Part shown: in pieces, positions 20,627-37,283 of the stretch
Layout of the letters: every line of letters starts with the position of its first letter
How positions within the stretch are numbered: position 1 is the first letter of the stretch
DNA from: Hypomyces perniciosus
Lineage: Eukaryota; Ascomycota; Sordariomycetes; Hypocreales; Hypocreaceae
Direction of reading: 5' to 3'
Length of the DNA: 64,000 nt
NCBI GenBank assembly: GCA_008477525.1
Contig: SPDT01000001.1
Coordinates: 62,001-126,000 of the forward strand
Position numbers and translations under genes: made by a program
Notes under the pieces: model-generated
The model's input: the letters and a program-made list of their open reading frames with translations, nothing else
Database searches by the model: none
What the model was told of the DNA's origin: nothing

Positions 20627-22240
20627 CTGGGGGAATGCGAGTCATAGAGGGCACGTGCCTTCCATCGTCCCCTGTGCTATGTAGTTAGATGCTGAAATAT
20701 GTACCTGGGGAAGGGTATTTCGTACCTTGCGTTAGCATTTGCACTGTCTGGCGGCGTTTGACAATTCTCGGAGTTTGCTAATGGTTCCATCTATCTAGTA
20801 GGACTTCAGCGATACTTGTTCGCAGCGACCTGGTGCTCAAAATCCAGAATGGGCCACAATTGTGGGGTAATTTTCAAGCCAGTCTCGACTGTCCAGTAAT
20901 GATCTTGTATACAGAAGTACCTTTAAGTACCGCTCGTTCGTGCTCAGAATTTTCCAGAATGAGTGAGACAGTGACCATAGAACTGTGGTCGTAACATATT
21001 ATGGCATGCCTATTCACCATTTGAGGGGTTTAACCTTATATAGCAGGTCTATTGTCTGGCGTGTTTTAAACCTACCCTTGGGCTTGGATGGCGACTGCCG
21101 CACTAATACCTTCTTCCCTTTATTTGAGCCACCGTGCTTCCACATCTTTATGTTATGTTCTGGTTCGAGGGGCGGCCTCACGCGTATAGTCACGGTAAAG
21201 GGATCGTTGGCTTGATTCTCATGTGATTGATTTCTCGGGTTGGTGCCTATGGTTAATGATGAAGCGACTCATGGCCATGCGATAATGAAATATTGCGGGC
21301 TGATGTAGTGTTTATAACGATTGCAGAGATGGCTGACTTTGTGTAGCCACAACTGTTATTAGAGACAAAATTGGCGTCAGAGGAGGATTAGTGGGTGGTG
21401 CTTAGCGGAGCCATTGTTTACGCGCATCCTGTCTTCAGTCCCATTTCTTCAAACCCCAGTATATTCTGCCTTTCCTCACAAAATTTAGGACTACTTCTGA
21501 GCCGCGCCAGTTGGCCTCTTTCCATTAACTCGCACCGATAAAACTGCACCGAATTCCCGAGTCAGGAAGAAAAATAACAGAATCAGTTAATCAAGTCTCA
21601 TGAGAGGATTTGGAAGTGGGGTGACTGCCCATGAGTCTGGAAAAGGCACGGCGTGCCACTGACTTGGTGGCTCATGCTCGGAGAGCCAAATAACTATATA
21701 TTGTGACCTCTGTGTATGTTTCTGGCTATTGAGCAAATCTCGGTGCTATCACAGTATATTGAGGTACATAGTCCGTGCCCAGAACATTTCCACAAATACT
21801 CCGTATTAAAAGCGGAAACCAATTTCGCTCCTCACCGTAGTATGCGAAGGCTCACGGTTACTTTCAGGCACTCGAGGGTGGCTGGTATAGCAACGGTATT
21901 GAGAATCTAACTAGAGGCATAACCACAATCATGCCTGGTGTATCATTTCAATTGTTAACGGGCACTATAAAATAGCTGGCAAGGAACCTAGGAAGAATGA
22001 GGGAACAAGGAGCGAACGGAGATCAGTCAGAGAGATCAATAGAGATGGGGTCAAGGTGCTCGCGTTCCCCTATATTGTGTGATCACCGCTGATGCACAAC
22101 GCGCTGCGCCTCAGCTCATCGCAGTAGTTCTGGTTGTCCAGTTCAAGGCCAAAGTGGACATTGTAAGCAGATCTCCGTGACCCCGCTTTTGTTCATATAT
22201 GGACCATATCTCTTGTCACTTTCAGTGCAATAACTCATAA
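20627..22240. other. Gene-poor region, 1.6 kb
   Basis: No recognisable gene, RNA or mobile element. Confidence 0.5.
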
Positions 22241-23080
22241 GACTAAAAGTTAATAAATGGACATATCTATCTCTAGACTTTCAACGCAAGGAATCATGTG
22301 GCCAAAAGTCTACCAATGGATAATGTCAGTTATAGGCTTCTGGAGCAACAACTCAGGAGGCTAAAAGTCAACAAATGGACAATGTGGCTAAAGTGGACAA
22401 ATGGACACTTTTCATATTCGACCTCCGTGACCCCACCTTTGGCTCTTCTCGGACGGATGTTGCAAGGATCTTGGCCTTTGTCACTGCATCGAATTTCTGA
22501 CACTTACCATCATCTTGTCCAATGGGTCTTCATCGTCACGACCGAGGGTTACAGAATTAACTGCTAGTACGCAGTGCACTTGAGTGCAGGCATTGAGGTG
22601 ATCAAAGTTCGAACTACTCCGTGCGTTATCCGGATCTGGAAGGGCCCATCCTTCTGCCAGATAGACCATTCTTTGCGGACCTTTGTCTTCTCATCGATGC
22701 CTTGCTCGTACCAATGTGGCATGATTAGTTTCCACAGTACCAAGGATGATGGTCGGAAGCCACGCAAATTAGGGACAGCTTCGAAGTGAGCAAGGATGCT
22801 TCAGGCACTGATCAGTCGTTGCAACAACCTGTCAGTGCTGCCCCATTTGAACCTTGGGGGCCATGGATGGCTGCGGTTTTTCCCTGTCCACTTGTCTTGT
22901 CCATTTCTTGCATAAAATAACCTTCGCCCAGAACTGAACCCAGTAGAGAATTCCGCTGAAGAGGATAATTGCCAACAACAAGACCATTGATCCCCACAAA
23001 CGCATCCAGGGTATGTTCTATTTCTAGACTTTCGGCGCAATGAGTCAACGACTTATGCGGCCAAAAGTCAACAAGTGGAC
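22241..23080 (+). repeat. Diverged 59-bp repeat with AAAAGTCAACAAATGGAC core
   Basis: A core close to GGCTAAAAGTCAACAAATGG occurs at 22241-22262, 22300-22321, 22359-22380 and 22385-22406 and again at 23059-23080. The first three are exactly 59 bp apart. The DNA before the cores is also similar (CTAGACTTTCAACGCAAGGA near 22272, CTAGACTTTCGGCGCAATGA near 23022). The sequence CTCCGTGACCCC also recurs at about 22171 and 22425. No coding sequence fits. Confidence 0.55.
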
Positions 23081-24495
23081 CCCAATGAGTTATCAGGCTG
23101 GCTGGAATTATACAGATGGCCTCTGGCTAAATGCGGACTCTACAGATAGTGGAAGGCTGTTCTCGGTGCTACTACCTTCTTCCATGGTTAAGAAACAATG
23201 GAGCACCTTGCAGCTTCTTGAATGCACGGGATCGATCGATGGTCGCAATTGCTGATGGATTATAGCGTGATGCTTACAATCAGCTAGCGATGACGCAGGT
23301 GCAGCAGACAGGCGACGGTGAGCTGATTCGGAAAAGCGCATTGCAAATGGTAGCTCAGCAGTAATACTGATCTAATATTTACACTAACGTTTTCCTTGTC
23401 GTGGCTTGGGCGATGCCAGAAACGGGCGATGGCTTCGAGTTGGTTGGAAGCTGGTGGTACAAGTCCGACGCTGCCGGAGAGTAAGTTCCAGCTTGTAGCT
23501 CAGCTCAAAGCTCTAGAGCTCCAAGGTTCCAGGTTCTAGTGCCAAACACAAGGAATGCAACAAATAAGTCGATACTTTTTCCCAGCATCTCAATTCGTAG
23601 TCAATTCTTTTCTCTCTTTCTCTTGAAGCTTGCAGTCTTCTCCTTTCGCGACGCAGCAGTTCCAAGCTCGTCTCACCACATCTCAGCATCTCCATCGTGA
23701 ACCCCGCCATTGAGAGTTGATGACGTCACTACAGCTTCATCCCCTGTCGTTGAGCAATTCAGCCAACATGTCCTTATGAGCATATTCCTCTTCATGATAC
23801 AATCGAAGGCACATTATACTTATTCTGGTGTTGAAACGACGATCTGGAGTATCTAGAGAAGAGTTAACAAGTCTTATCTTCCTACCAAGCATTCACTAAT
23901 CATTTTGGCAAAGAACAGCGTTTGGGCATTAATTGCTGCAACTGCTGACCATTATCTAGTGGCATGATTCACTGTTAAGTAGACTTAGACGTTTGATAGT
24001 TGTTGTGCATCACTGATTTGCTCCATCCCAAAAAAAAACAAATCCACTGCGCCTCACGTCCCGCCGCCGGCCGACCATTCATGCGCCAGTCGAAAAGCAA
24101 GCCACCAACTGCCTGTTAAGCGATTTTAGACTTTCTCTGGGCAGCTGTGCTCGGTGAACCGTTCTGGGTTCGCTCCAAAGATTGATATCCCATTCTTTAC
24201 CTTGTGCATCACCTGGAGTCAGCGGTCTGGCACCTGGTTGATTGATCGAGGGCGGGAACTTAGAGAAGAGAGAGAAGGGAGAGTGCTGACTGGAGCTGCG
24301 AAACCGCAATTCTTTCGTTCTTTGCTTCTGCTTGGCTTACGACCAACCCACGACATAGATTAACCGCCAAATATCTCGCCCTCTTTCCATGCTACTACAA
24401 ATCACTCGTCTGCCTGCCGCCTTCACCTCCAGTCTTCGCCGTCCGCCGACTTGCCTCTCCCGCCTAAGCACTTTGACGATACGCCGCAGAAGACC
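23081..24495. other. Gene-poor region, 1.4 kb
   Basis: No supported gene. The last few hundred bases are upstream of the cyclin relic and are pyrimidine-rich. Confidence 0.5.
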
Positions 24496-25841
24496 ATGTT
24501 GAAGACGTCTCCCATCCTCTCTCCCTCCGCCAATGCTTCCCCCACGAGCTTTCGCCATGCGCCGTCGAGATCCTCCCAGGAATCGACCTCCTCCCGCCCG
24601 CCGCAGCCCCTGGCCGTGAGTCCGAAGCCGCCCATGTCGCACCGCCGGCCGTCTTCACGATCAGCAGTGACGACAGCATCAGCCTCGTCCTCGGACGTCT
24701 CCATGACCTCGGCACCGTCGCCTGCGTAACTGCGTCGTGCTGCTGTTGCTGCTTCTGCTGGCGATTCCCTTTCCTCCTCTTCTGTTACCGTCGCTACGAC
24801 GACGACGCCCATGGGCGGCAGCAGCGAATCGCAACATCCCAGTCATCCCACATCTGCCGCCACTTAACAGCCGACTTCGACCCAACATACATCCCCGCCT
24901 CAGCCCTACCCTCCTCACCCCCTGAGCACAACTCCCAGTGCGTCGCCCGCACAAGCGTAAGCGTCCTCTTCAAATGCGGAGACTCATAATACCCTGTCGC
25001 CCAACAAACGTCGAATCAACCCTGCCATATCGCAAAATGTCTCTCCCTCTGAATGCATCATCTGCTTCAGGGCCGGCTTCGGCCAGCGGGACCTCCACCA
25101 ACGTCACCCAACGATCCTCTTCCCCCAAGACGACTAAGCGAGCCAAGCCTGAGGAGCGACCGCCCAAGTTTTTGCCTCAGAGATATGAGCTTTGTCCGGT
25201 GGAGGACATGGTCGAGTTGATTGCGCACATGCTGGGGGAGCTCATTGCGACTAATGATGCCATCCGCATATCCAGCGGTGGATTGACGCGATTTCACTCA
25301 AGGTGAGTATCATGGAACATGCGAAACAGCATCGTGAGTTTCCTCGGGATTCATCAGCTTCTAACATGGATTGTAGAACCGCTCCGGGCATTTCAGTCCG
25401 AGACTACCTCCACCGCCTCGCTAGACACGCCACCCTCACTCCTCCGCTCCTCCTCGCCATGGTCTACATCGACCGCCTCTGCGCGCTCTACCAGGAATTC
25501 ACCATCAACACCCTCACCGTCCACCGCTTCCTCATCACCGCTGCCACCGTTGCCGCAAAAGGCCTCTCTGACTCCTCTGGAACAATACCACCTACGCGCG
25601 CGTAGGCGGTGTGCGCGTCGCAGAGCTAAAGCTCCTCGAGCTAGAGTTCTTGTATAAGGTCGATTGGAAGATTGTGCCTAACCCGGAGGTTCTGGCTGCG
25701 TATTATCAGGGCCTTGTGCAGAGGACAACGGGGTATACCGTTGGGTCGGATGGGACGACGGATGATGACGAAATTGATGAGGATGATGATGAAGATGAGG
25801 AGGATGATGGGCAGCAGCAAACAGGGGACTCAGACGAATGA
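24496..25841 (+). pseudogene. Pho80/PREG-type cyclin, decayed
   Basis: The cyclin box is unmistakable: FLPQRYELCPVEDMVELIAH in the first exon, then after a GT-AG intron at 25303-25376 PGISVRDYLHRLARHATLTP, LLAMVYIDRLCALYQEFTIN and TLTVHRFLITAATVAAKGLS. Such cyclins partner Pho85-type kinases in phosphate control. A single missing base near 25576 shifts the frame just before WNNTTYARVGGV; the rest (LKLLELEFLYKVDWKIVPNP and an acidic tail) is in the shifted frame and ends in TGA at 25841. Upstream a Ser/Thr/Pro-rich frame from ATG 24496 has three in-frame stops (TAA at 24727, 24865 and 24958) and a frame change near 25050. If translation began at ATG 25037, only the 25576 frameshift would remain, so a sequencing error could restore a short form. 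Confidence 0.8.
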
Positions 25842-27346
25842 AATCCGCGAAATCGGAATCGAAATCGATGTTGAGTATCGGCTACAGCGATGATGCCCCC
25901 TTATCACCACGCTATACCTTTTCTTTTGTCGAGCAACAGTACAGCGGCGAACTGTCAAACGCTCAGGCGCATATTTAATAACCATTCTTGGAAGATACAA
26001 TGGCAACAACATGTTTTTGTAGTAGCGGGTTTTTACCATAAACAATAGGGGAAATGGAACACACGGGCGGTTGGGTCTGGGAGCATATATCTCAACTTAC
26101 ACATTCACACTCAAGCACATGCACTCACACGACGGCGTTAGGGGTTTAGCGGAGTTTTTATGGGTTTTTTTGTTGTTTTGAACAATAATAGTGCGGCGTC
26201 CGAGAAGTATGCCTTGATGTGATAACGGACACTAAACTGGCTGCTGCTGAGAACCTAAAGCAGATCTAAAATAAGACATGTTAATAACGCTCTTGCAGGT
26301 CAGCTACCTAGTGATTTTTGACCACTTCCGTGAGTATATATAAACACAAGGCATTATTTCTGGTGTTTAGTGGTATACTACTCTACTCTAACGGTTTAGC
26401 AAGCATATCGCTAAGGTAAATCCAGGACTGAAAGTTTATGCGATCTGCAAATACTGTAAAAGAGAACGAACTAGGACCTATTACAATCGTCCTAGTCTTA
26501 TCGCTCTCTTGACCTGACGAAACTGGCTCTTTCGTATCCTTGGCCGTGGGAATAGTATTATTGATGATGTCTGCTCGCAGTATCGGCCTAAACAGAACAT
26601 AACGTCTAAAGTTATTCACGAGTATTATTACTACTTCCACGACAGCTGTAATCGTCTACCGCCTATATATCACGCAGAGCTACCAGCCAGTCCTGTCCTT
26701 GAACTAGAAAGAATAAATGACAAATGGCCTTCCTGGCTTGGATTGGATCGAAAGTTATAGTCTCTATTGCGAGTACTAGAAGAGATTGAAAAGCTATTAG
26801 CTACTTGAAGAGGGTGACTATATGTACATATCCTAAACACTCCAGTCAATTTACTAAAAGTCAGCCAGTAGACGTCACAAGGTTCATACTAAACCCTATA
26901 AGCGCCCACATGATGACCGGTCTCGGAATAAGGACGGGTTCGGCAGCAGCACGGGAGATCTTAAGCGACACCTAAAATCATTCATAAGAAACAGAGTCTC
27001 TCCATGCCTTTGTTCTTGTGCCACTATTGCGACGGACATGGAACAGAAAACTGTGGCCCAGAGCACATGACTTCTGTGCTCATCCCCGGTCAATGATCGA
27101 ACCACCAGAGACCTGGGGCGACACTCACAAAGCTTTTTTCTCATTTTCTATAAAAAGAATTGATGGATAGATAACACGCTGCAAGAATATTTGAGGATGC
27201 CCTTATGGTGTCAACTTGGCGTCAATGAATGATTATCGCTCTACTTTGTAATCAATCATTAATTTTATTCAGTTCTCATATGACAGAGGTTCGCGATCGA
27301 CATCAGATAATGACCTCATTGCAGAGGGCCAGAGGCTTGTGAACTC
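25842..27346. other. No gene supported, AT-rich
   Basis: A broken plus-strand reading at about 26400-26770 (YAICKYCKRERTRTYYNRPS, frames interrupted) looks like an old mobile-element remnant but could not be assigned. The end of this stretch should include the promoter of the ferritin-like gene. Confidence 0.4.
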
Positions 27347-28247
27347 ATGCTCGAAATACTCACCCCATCTCGAGGGGACAGGTTTCGTAAAACCATCACC
27401 AAAGTCATTGACCACGGATACGGGATCATTTTTGACGCTGAAACTGATACCAAAATCAAGATGACTGAAGCTTCAAGAAGCTCTTCGGAAGCACTCCGAT
27501 GCGAATATTGATGACTACATCCGAACCACATCTTTCAAAGACGATGTGGTCGAGGTATTCCACTTAATCCATAAATACGACAGACACAATCGACTTACGG
27601 CATTAGGCTATCCGAGGTCACATCCATTTGGAGTTTCAGGCATGGTATTTCTTCCGAAAGCTGGCTGCAGATTGTGCCCGATCTAACATAGCTCTCCATG
27701 GATTTAGCGCGTAAGTTTTTCGCCACGAGATACATCTTGAGAGATGCTTACGGAGCATGTGTCAAATACTAGTCTCTTTGCACGTTCTGCCACCGAATGC
27801 TTTGCAGACGCAAACTGGCTTGAGAAGTACCTAGTCCAACGCGGTGGCTGCGCTAAGCCGACCGATATACCTGCGCCAACCATCTCCTGGCCCAATAGCC
27901 CGGTGAATCCTGTAGCTCCAGTGTATGAGGCCTTGCAGGTCGAGAAGGGTCTTCTGGAAGACCTGCAGCGCTTGTGCCGAAAGGCTGACGAGCATGGGGA
28001 CAACGCCTTTCAGGACATTATCGAAACCCGCTTCTTGTGCAAGGAAACTCGACATGTCAAAGATATGGGGGATCTTCTACAGCAGTGTGTTCGGATTAGC
28101 AAGCAAGTGGGACACGACTTGTATCATCTCAACAAGGAGCTCCGAAACACCAATGGAGTTATTCCTTGGGGCCCCCTGAACGATCCCGATGCCTCGGACA
28201 AGCATTTGCAGAAAATTACTGAGGATCTGTACAAGTTTGCTGTATGA
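27347..28247 (+). pseudogene. Ferritin-like diiron protein, one frameshift
   Basis: Exons 27347-27554, 27607-27710 and 27773-28247 join in matching phases across GT-AG introns. The product reads HSDANIDDYIRTTSF, then AIRGHIHLEFQAWYFFRKLA, ECFADANWLEKYLVQRGG and EALQVEKGLLEDLQRLCRKA, ending IIETRFLCKETRHVKDMGDL and a C-terminal tail. The Glu and His pattern (HLEFQ...E...H; E...ETRH) suits a ferritin-like four-helix bundle that could bind two irons. The only defect is one extra base at 27464-27470: ATGACTGAAGCTTCAAGAAG reads on into a stop, whereas removing one G restores KLQEALRKHSD. The ATG at 27347 is the most upstream in frame, but the true start is uncertain. Either a pseudogene or a base error. 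Confidence 0.6.
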
Positions 28248-30223
28248 GAGAAGGATGATGACAACATGGTAATGGAATTTGGGCCTCCGACAAGGGTACT
28301 GATGGATGTCTCGGGCTCCATGCCGGAGTTCCATGTTGATAAATGCAAAGAGCGGACCAAACCAGCCGGGGATCTGGGTTTCACGTAGCAAATTGAATTA
28401 TTCCTCCTCCTGTGAATTGCGGAACTATGATTCAAAGGCTTTTCCTGGTACCTTTTAAGAGGTCTCGAACATGAGATCAAGTGATGATGGCACTGTGGTG
28501 CATACTTGACTCACCAAACGTAGCGATTGTCATGGTATCAGGTAGGTGTGTGGCATCACTGAGAGCATAGTGAGTTCCATGAGAAATCTGCCATGCCATC
28601 CGTTGACGATGCCGACGACGACTTGTTTGTGGAGGAGGAGAAACCTCTCCCAAAGATGAATATGTTCTTGTCACTTCTTGATCGCGTGCGGGACAAGGTT
28701 GTGCAAGACGTCGAGGGATCTGAAGGGACCGGAATAGGGACATGCCAAGAAGCCAATGCTCTGCATATTCTTGCGTCAAAAGTTCGTCAGGGCTCACCTC
28801 TTCCGCTGTGCATCTGCCGATGTGGCTACTAGCTAGGAGGGCATCAATTAAGGATGCAGTTCTAGGAAGTGGCACACCACCAAAGCGAATCGACACAACC
28901 TGACACAAGGTTTTTGTCGCCGCTCTCCAAATAGCTACTACAAACTTCCGCTTCCTGGTAAGTGTTGCGCAGGGACTGGAACCTATTAAGGGGAAGAACA
29001 AAGTTGAGGGCGGTGGACTACCAAGATATCCGATGTAATCGATGTCGTCTGGCTCAAGGTCATGTTGTCTCCTCTCGGTGCTCTCGAAGCGCTCATCCAC
29101 ACAGTCGCAAATTCTTGATGCATGTGATTCACTTCCATCGGAGAGAAAGGAGATCTGCGGAGCGAAAATTCTCTCCATTTAATTGATCCTCAGTCAACGT
29201 TTCACTTACCCTGATATTCCGTTGTCGACGTTTGATGCTGACGGCCAATAAAGACGGAATGCTTACTCTGGACCCAGAACACAATAACAAGCCTTGGAAT
29301 CGCTGACTTCGTACCGAGAAAAAAGCCACTCTCCATAATATTAGTTTTTCGGTCGTCACAATTGCATCCGAGATCTCTGCCTAGGAGACTGACACAGACA
29401 TGTCTCGCGTCTGGCATCCTCCAAAATTTTAACCATCCATGGGGTGCAACGTATGAATTCACGAAGCCCTGGATGACACCAGTCTCCGCCCTGCCTGCCA
29501 GCTTCATGGTATCGTCAGCGGCGAAGTGAATCAGAATGGTGGTCGAGGTCAATTACTAATTGATTCCGTTTTATCTTCCGGTCGTCATCGTTATGTGCTT
29601 TCCTGACGGGATTGTCTGGCAAATACGTCATTGGAATCCTTGTCAGTATGCGACTAAATCCAAAACCAATAGCCCCACTTGCTCACTTCTGAACGTCAAG
29701 TGACCTTGAAACAAGTGTAACTGTAGTCATTTTCTAGAGCACTTGAGTCCTGGTTTTGTCCGTCCTGGAGAATCGCCGAGCTTTGGGTCCGTGATATTCG
29801 ATTTTTACACTCAGGATGTCAATAATCGTCCGCAATCTGTTTTTCTGATAATTATACAACATGTTGGCTGAGGAAATTCTGTTTAGCTGAATGTGGATGG
29901 ACAAAACAGGAAGAAATTGTCGCGAGACGCGGAAACGGTTGGATTCGGAGACAGGATTAAGGAGCGGGATAGCCACATGGCACTCTGCCAAATTGTCAAA
30001 AGCGAAGGTAAGGCTGGTGTTTTCATATTATCCACTCCTCATGGTGTCGTTAGCAGCCAAACTGTTACGGATTTGTGGACAAACCTCGAGTGAGTCGATG
30101 TAACCGTTAACTGTGCCAACGGGACCACATGTCACAGGCATGCCGTTCACAAGAATCATTAGGCATCCGAATACACGACCTATATTTCGTATGCTTGGTG
30201 CTTTGCACTTAACCAACCATGGT
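28248..30223. other. Mostly gene-free stretch
   Basis: Apart from the weak open frame at 28477-29178 listed separately, nothing supported. The plus-strand frame near 29893 (KLSRDAETVGFGDRIKERDS) is unrecognised. Confidence 0.4.
28477..29178 (-). CDS. Hypothetical protein, weak
   Basis: Single open frame of 233 codons from an ATG at 29178. No domain, membrane segment or signal peptide is recognised, and the composition (Ser, Arg, Pro-rich C-terminal half) resembles random reading of genomic DNA. It lies in an otherwise empty stretch downstream of the ferritin-like gene. Length alone supports it. Confidence 0.25.
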   Translation of the reverse strand: MERIFAPQISFLSDGSESHASRICDCVDERFESTERRQHDLEPDDIDYIGYLGSPPPSTLFFPLIGSSPCATLTRKRKFVVAIWRAATKTLCQVVSIRFGGVPLPRTASLIDALLASSHIGRCTAEEVSPDELLTQEYAEHWLLGMSLFRSLQIPRRLAQPCPARDQEVTRTYSSLGEVSPPPQTSRRRHRQRMAWQISHGTHYALSDATHLPDTMTIATFGESSMHHSAIIT

Positions 30224-30520
30224 TTAAGATTTCTTCTTCTCGCCGCCCATAGTGTTTTGAACAGTTTCCCCAACCATGCCCTCTGAAGTGAATTGCTTGC
30301 CAATGGCGCCGCTCTTGTCAAATGGTCCTCCCAGCTTTTGACCTGTTCCGCCAACGGCCCCCTCCTCTGCAGATTCAAGGTTGGCTCCCATAAACAACCT
30401 TCGCAGCAAAATTGAAGACATACCGGTAAATTGCTTACCAACAATACCCTGCTCGTCCATAGCTCGCGGCTGCTTTGTCTCACCTTGGGTGGAGGCGGAG
30501 TTGTCGGGTCTGTCAGACAT
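30224..30520 (-). CDS. Small hydrophilic stress-type protein, 79 aa
   Basis: Two exons, 30424-30520 and 30224-30366, joined in phase 1 across a 57-nt GT-AG intron. The product is rich in Gly, Lys and Gln and has no hydrophobic segment. It starts MSDRPDNSASTQGETKQPRA and contains two related units, EQGIVGKQFTEEGAVGG and KSGAIGKQFTSEGMVGETVQ, ending MGGEKKKS. This is the appearance of a fungal LEA-like hydrophilin, thought to protect cells during drying or stress; the role is inferred. ATG and TAA are clear and the frame is intact. Confidence 0.7.
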   Translation of the reverse strand: MSDRPDNSASTQGETKQPRAMDEQGIVGKQFTGMSSILLRRLFMGANLESAEEGAVGGTGQKLGGPFDKSGAIGKQFTSEGMVGETVQNTMGGEKKKS

Positions 30521-31755
30521 AGTTGCTGCTGAAATGCGAGTCTTGTTGCTTCTGATTGTGAGATTGATTACCGTGATTCAATTATTCATAAAACAGAGGC
30601 TCGAATGCTCATTATATGGCTATTCTACCGCCTAAGCCATGAAATCAGGGTGCCACTTCATGTCGTCATAGGCTCATCATATTAGCCGGACCAGATCTTG
30701 AGATCATGACATTTCATCGATTGCATTAGTGGTAATGATGATGAGACGTGAACGTAGAAGTGAAACCAAGTTGACATCAGAAATCAATGCCCATGAGCTT
30801 GTGAGAGAGGTTGGAGCCGATTGACTGTGATTGAACGGTCGGAAGAGAAGGCCGTCAATTAAGTAACTATTGGAAGTCTAATCTGGATTGCCAAGGCGGA
30901 TCCAAGCACTCTCCAAAAACGCAATGAGATACCAAACTCTAAAGAAATTGAAGTTATGAACAGTGATTGACTGATTTGAATGCAATTATTAACATCAAGA
31001 GCCCCATGCGCGCTCGCCGTCCCTTATTCTCTACTATAATCCATTTCATTTCAGTGCTCTTTCAATATTTATATGTAAAACACCATGTTGAATAAAGTTT
31101 GATTACTTGCTGGAATTTTTTTTTAATAGTAGATATTATACATCCCACATACTGTAAAGACACAGTGTTTCATGCTGCAATGTTTTATGTCAACTGCCAG
31201 GTGGGGTCAAAGACATCCCAAATACGGGAAATCATCGAGTCACCATCACACACCACACCCACTTTATACCTGCATTGATTCCAGCGCTTTTACGACTTTG
31301 TGGTGACCTCATTTATTCAGCCCTATAATACGGGGTTGAGTGCTGGGATTGGCTGTATGCCAAATGAATACGAGCGTCTCTCTCAAACCTTATCTTCATT
31401 CACATGTCGAAACGCGAGTTCACCGCTGTGCGATTGCCGGTATTCATCATTCTTCGTCAATGGCTAGAATCAATTGTGGCGGCTGAACATTCCAGCTCAT
31501 ACGCCAAATAACCTAATCCACCTCAAGCAAAGTGTCCGTCTTCGACATGTGATATCCATTGAGCCTATTGTTCGTTTGGGAGTGAGGTATAAGTAAAACT
31601 GGAGGCTTGAATCGAGTGACTTGGACCCCAGACTGTTCATATTCTTTTACTCCGCAGGTGGACTCTCGATAAAATTTCTGCCACGCCATTGGCAAATGTC
31701 CGTGACTGACTCAATCTCCCACTCTTATTGCTGATATTTACGTCGATAGACCACT
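30521..31755. other. Divergent intergenic region, 1.2 kb
   Basis: Lies between the hydrophilin-like gene (minus) and the GMC fusion gene (plus), so it should carry both promoters. Several A/T runs near 31080-31145. No gene seen. Confidence 0.5.
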
Positions 31756-36042
<4,287 letters not shown>

Positions 36043-36179
36043 GCTTTATCTATATCGAGAAAGGGCATTAATGACACATTTATAGGTAAGAACTAAATTT
36101 TAAATGGCATGCTGTTATTCAAACAACCTTCCATACTATAACCCCAATATGCATTTGAGGATTTGCATATACGTGTTTG

Positions 36180-36641
36180 TTAACCCTCAACCATGATAAC
36201 TCGTGTTTTCAACCAGACCTTGTGGACGTTTTCTTTAAAATCATTGGGAAGTATGAAGGACCAGCTAGACTCACCCGAGGGAGGGCGATCGCCAATATAC
36301 GAGTAGACGACCTTCCACGTCTTACCCTTGTTGTGAGAGAGGGAGGCCTGGCAGCTGCCGCCATAATGGTTGGCGGAGCCTGTAATGGAGAGGCTGTAGG
36401 TGCCACCGGGAGCCCAAGAAGCCACGGGCTTGCTCTCGGGGGTTCCCAGTAGCCTGTGGTAGTCCTTGCAAGGGAAGTCGCTACCGGTAACAAGGAGCGG
36501 CGAGGTCATGCCATAATCAATATCCTAGCCGGTGTTTAGATTATGCTTAGAGCGAAAAGGTGGAGGAGATGTCATTTCCATGTGGCCATGGGCCAATGCG
36601 GACATTCCGAGGACAGCGACATCAGCGCCAGTTGCTTTCAT
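36180..36641 (-). pseudogene. AA11-like lytic polysaccharide monooxygenase, remnant
   Basis: Copper enzymes of this class cut chitin. From ATG 36641 the frame gives a short hydrophobic leader, then AHGHMEMTSPPPFRSKHN, where the His after the leader would be the copper-binding N-terminus. A TAG (36525-36527) interrupts NTG-DIDY where relatives have Gln. It continues MTSPLLVTGSDFPCKDYHRL, SWAPGGTYSLSITGSANHYG (second copper His) and GGSCQASLSHNKGKTWKVVY, SYIGDRPPSGESSWSF. After LPND it loses similarity, and the usual C-terminal WFN...EMYMNC block with the axial Tyr is missing. One nonsense codon and a lost C-terminus make it a pseudogene. Confidence 0.75.
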
Positions 36642-37283
36642 GGACAGGTTCGCAACGAAGTTCTGCGATGTTTGATCAGAAAGTTTTGTGCAAATTTAGG
36701 ACCAAGCGAAATATGACGAGTGCCACCACGTCGAGATGACGGATATGAATAGCTGCTTGTTCGCATTTCGTATATTCTATGTATCGCGAGTCGAGCTCAT
36801 TGACCTCAACTCGACGATACTGTAGTAAGCGACCGATAACTAATACCAGGATAGACGACTAAGACAAGTCCGTTTGGCGACTTGCGTCCAACCCGTCACA
36901 ACGGTGACATCCCGGCGACAACGTTGATGCAGGAAACAAAGCAATAGTCGACTATTTTCCGACACCAGCTGTAAATAAAAGTCCTGTTCAAGCATGAATC
37001 ATGTACGCCAGGTAGCGCATTAAAACACTGGTGACCACCAATGCACAGACATGGCTAAAACCCAGTTCAAGTCATTGTCGGCTGGTCGGGACGCTTGGCC
37101 ACTTTATGATAACTGTAAGCGGCTAATTGATCGTTCTTGACTTATCGTCAAGATCTGGCGTTATTTCATGTGCTACCTATTCGTCTCATTCGTTAGGCTG
37201 AACAGTCGGCTCGAAGTATATAAATCGGACACGCCTCTTACTAAACGATCTCATTATCACTAGCATCCACCAGATTAGCCGTC
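36642..37283. other. Divergent intergenic region, no gene seen
   Basis: Lies between the LPMO remnant and the J-domain-like gene. A TATATAAA box at 37218 stands 66 bp upstream of the latter's ATG. Confidence 0.5.

Noticed and set aside
26250..26850. Retrotransposon gene in AT-rich DNA
   Set aside because: A broken reading with several Lys/Tyr-rich stretches is visible, but no reverse transcriptase, integrase or LTR could be identified.
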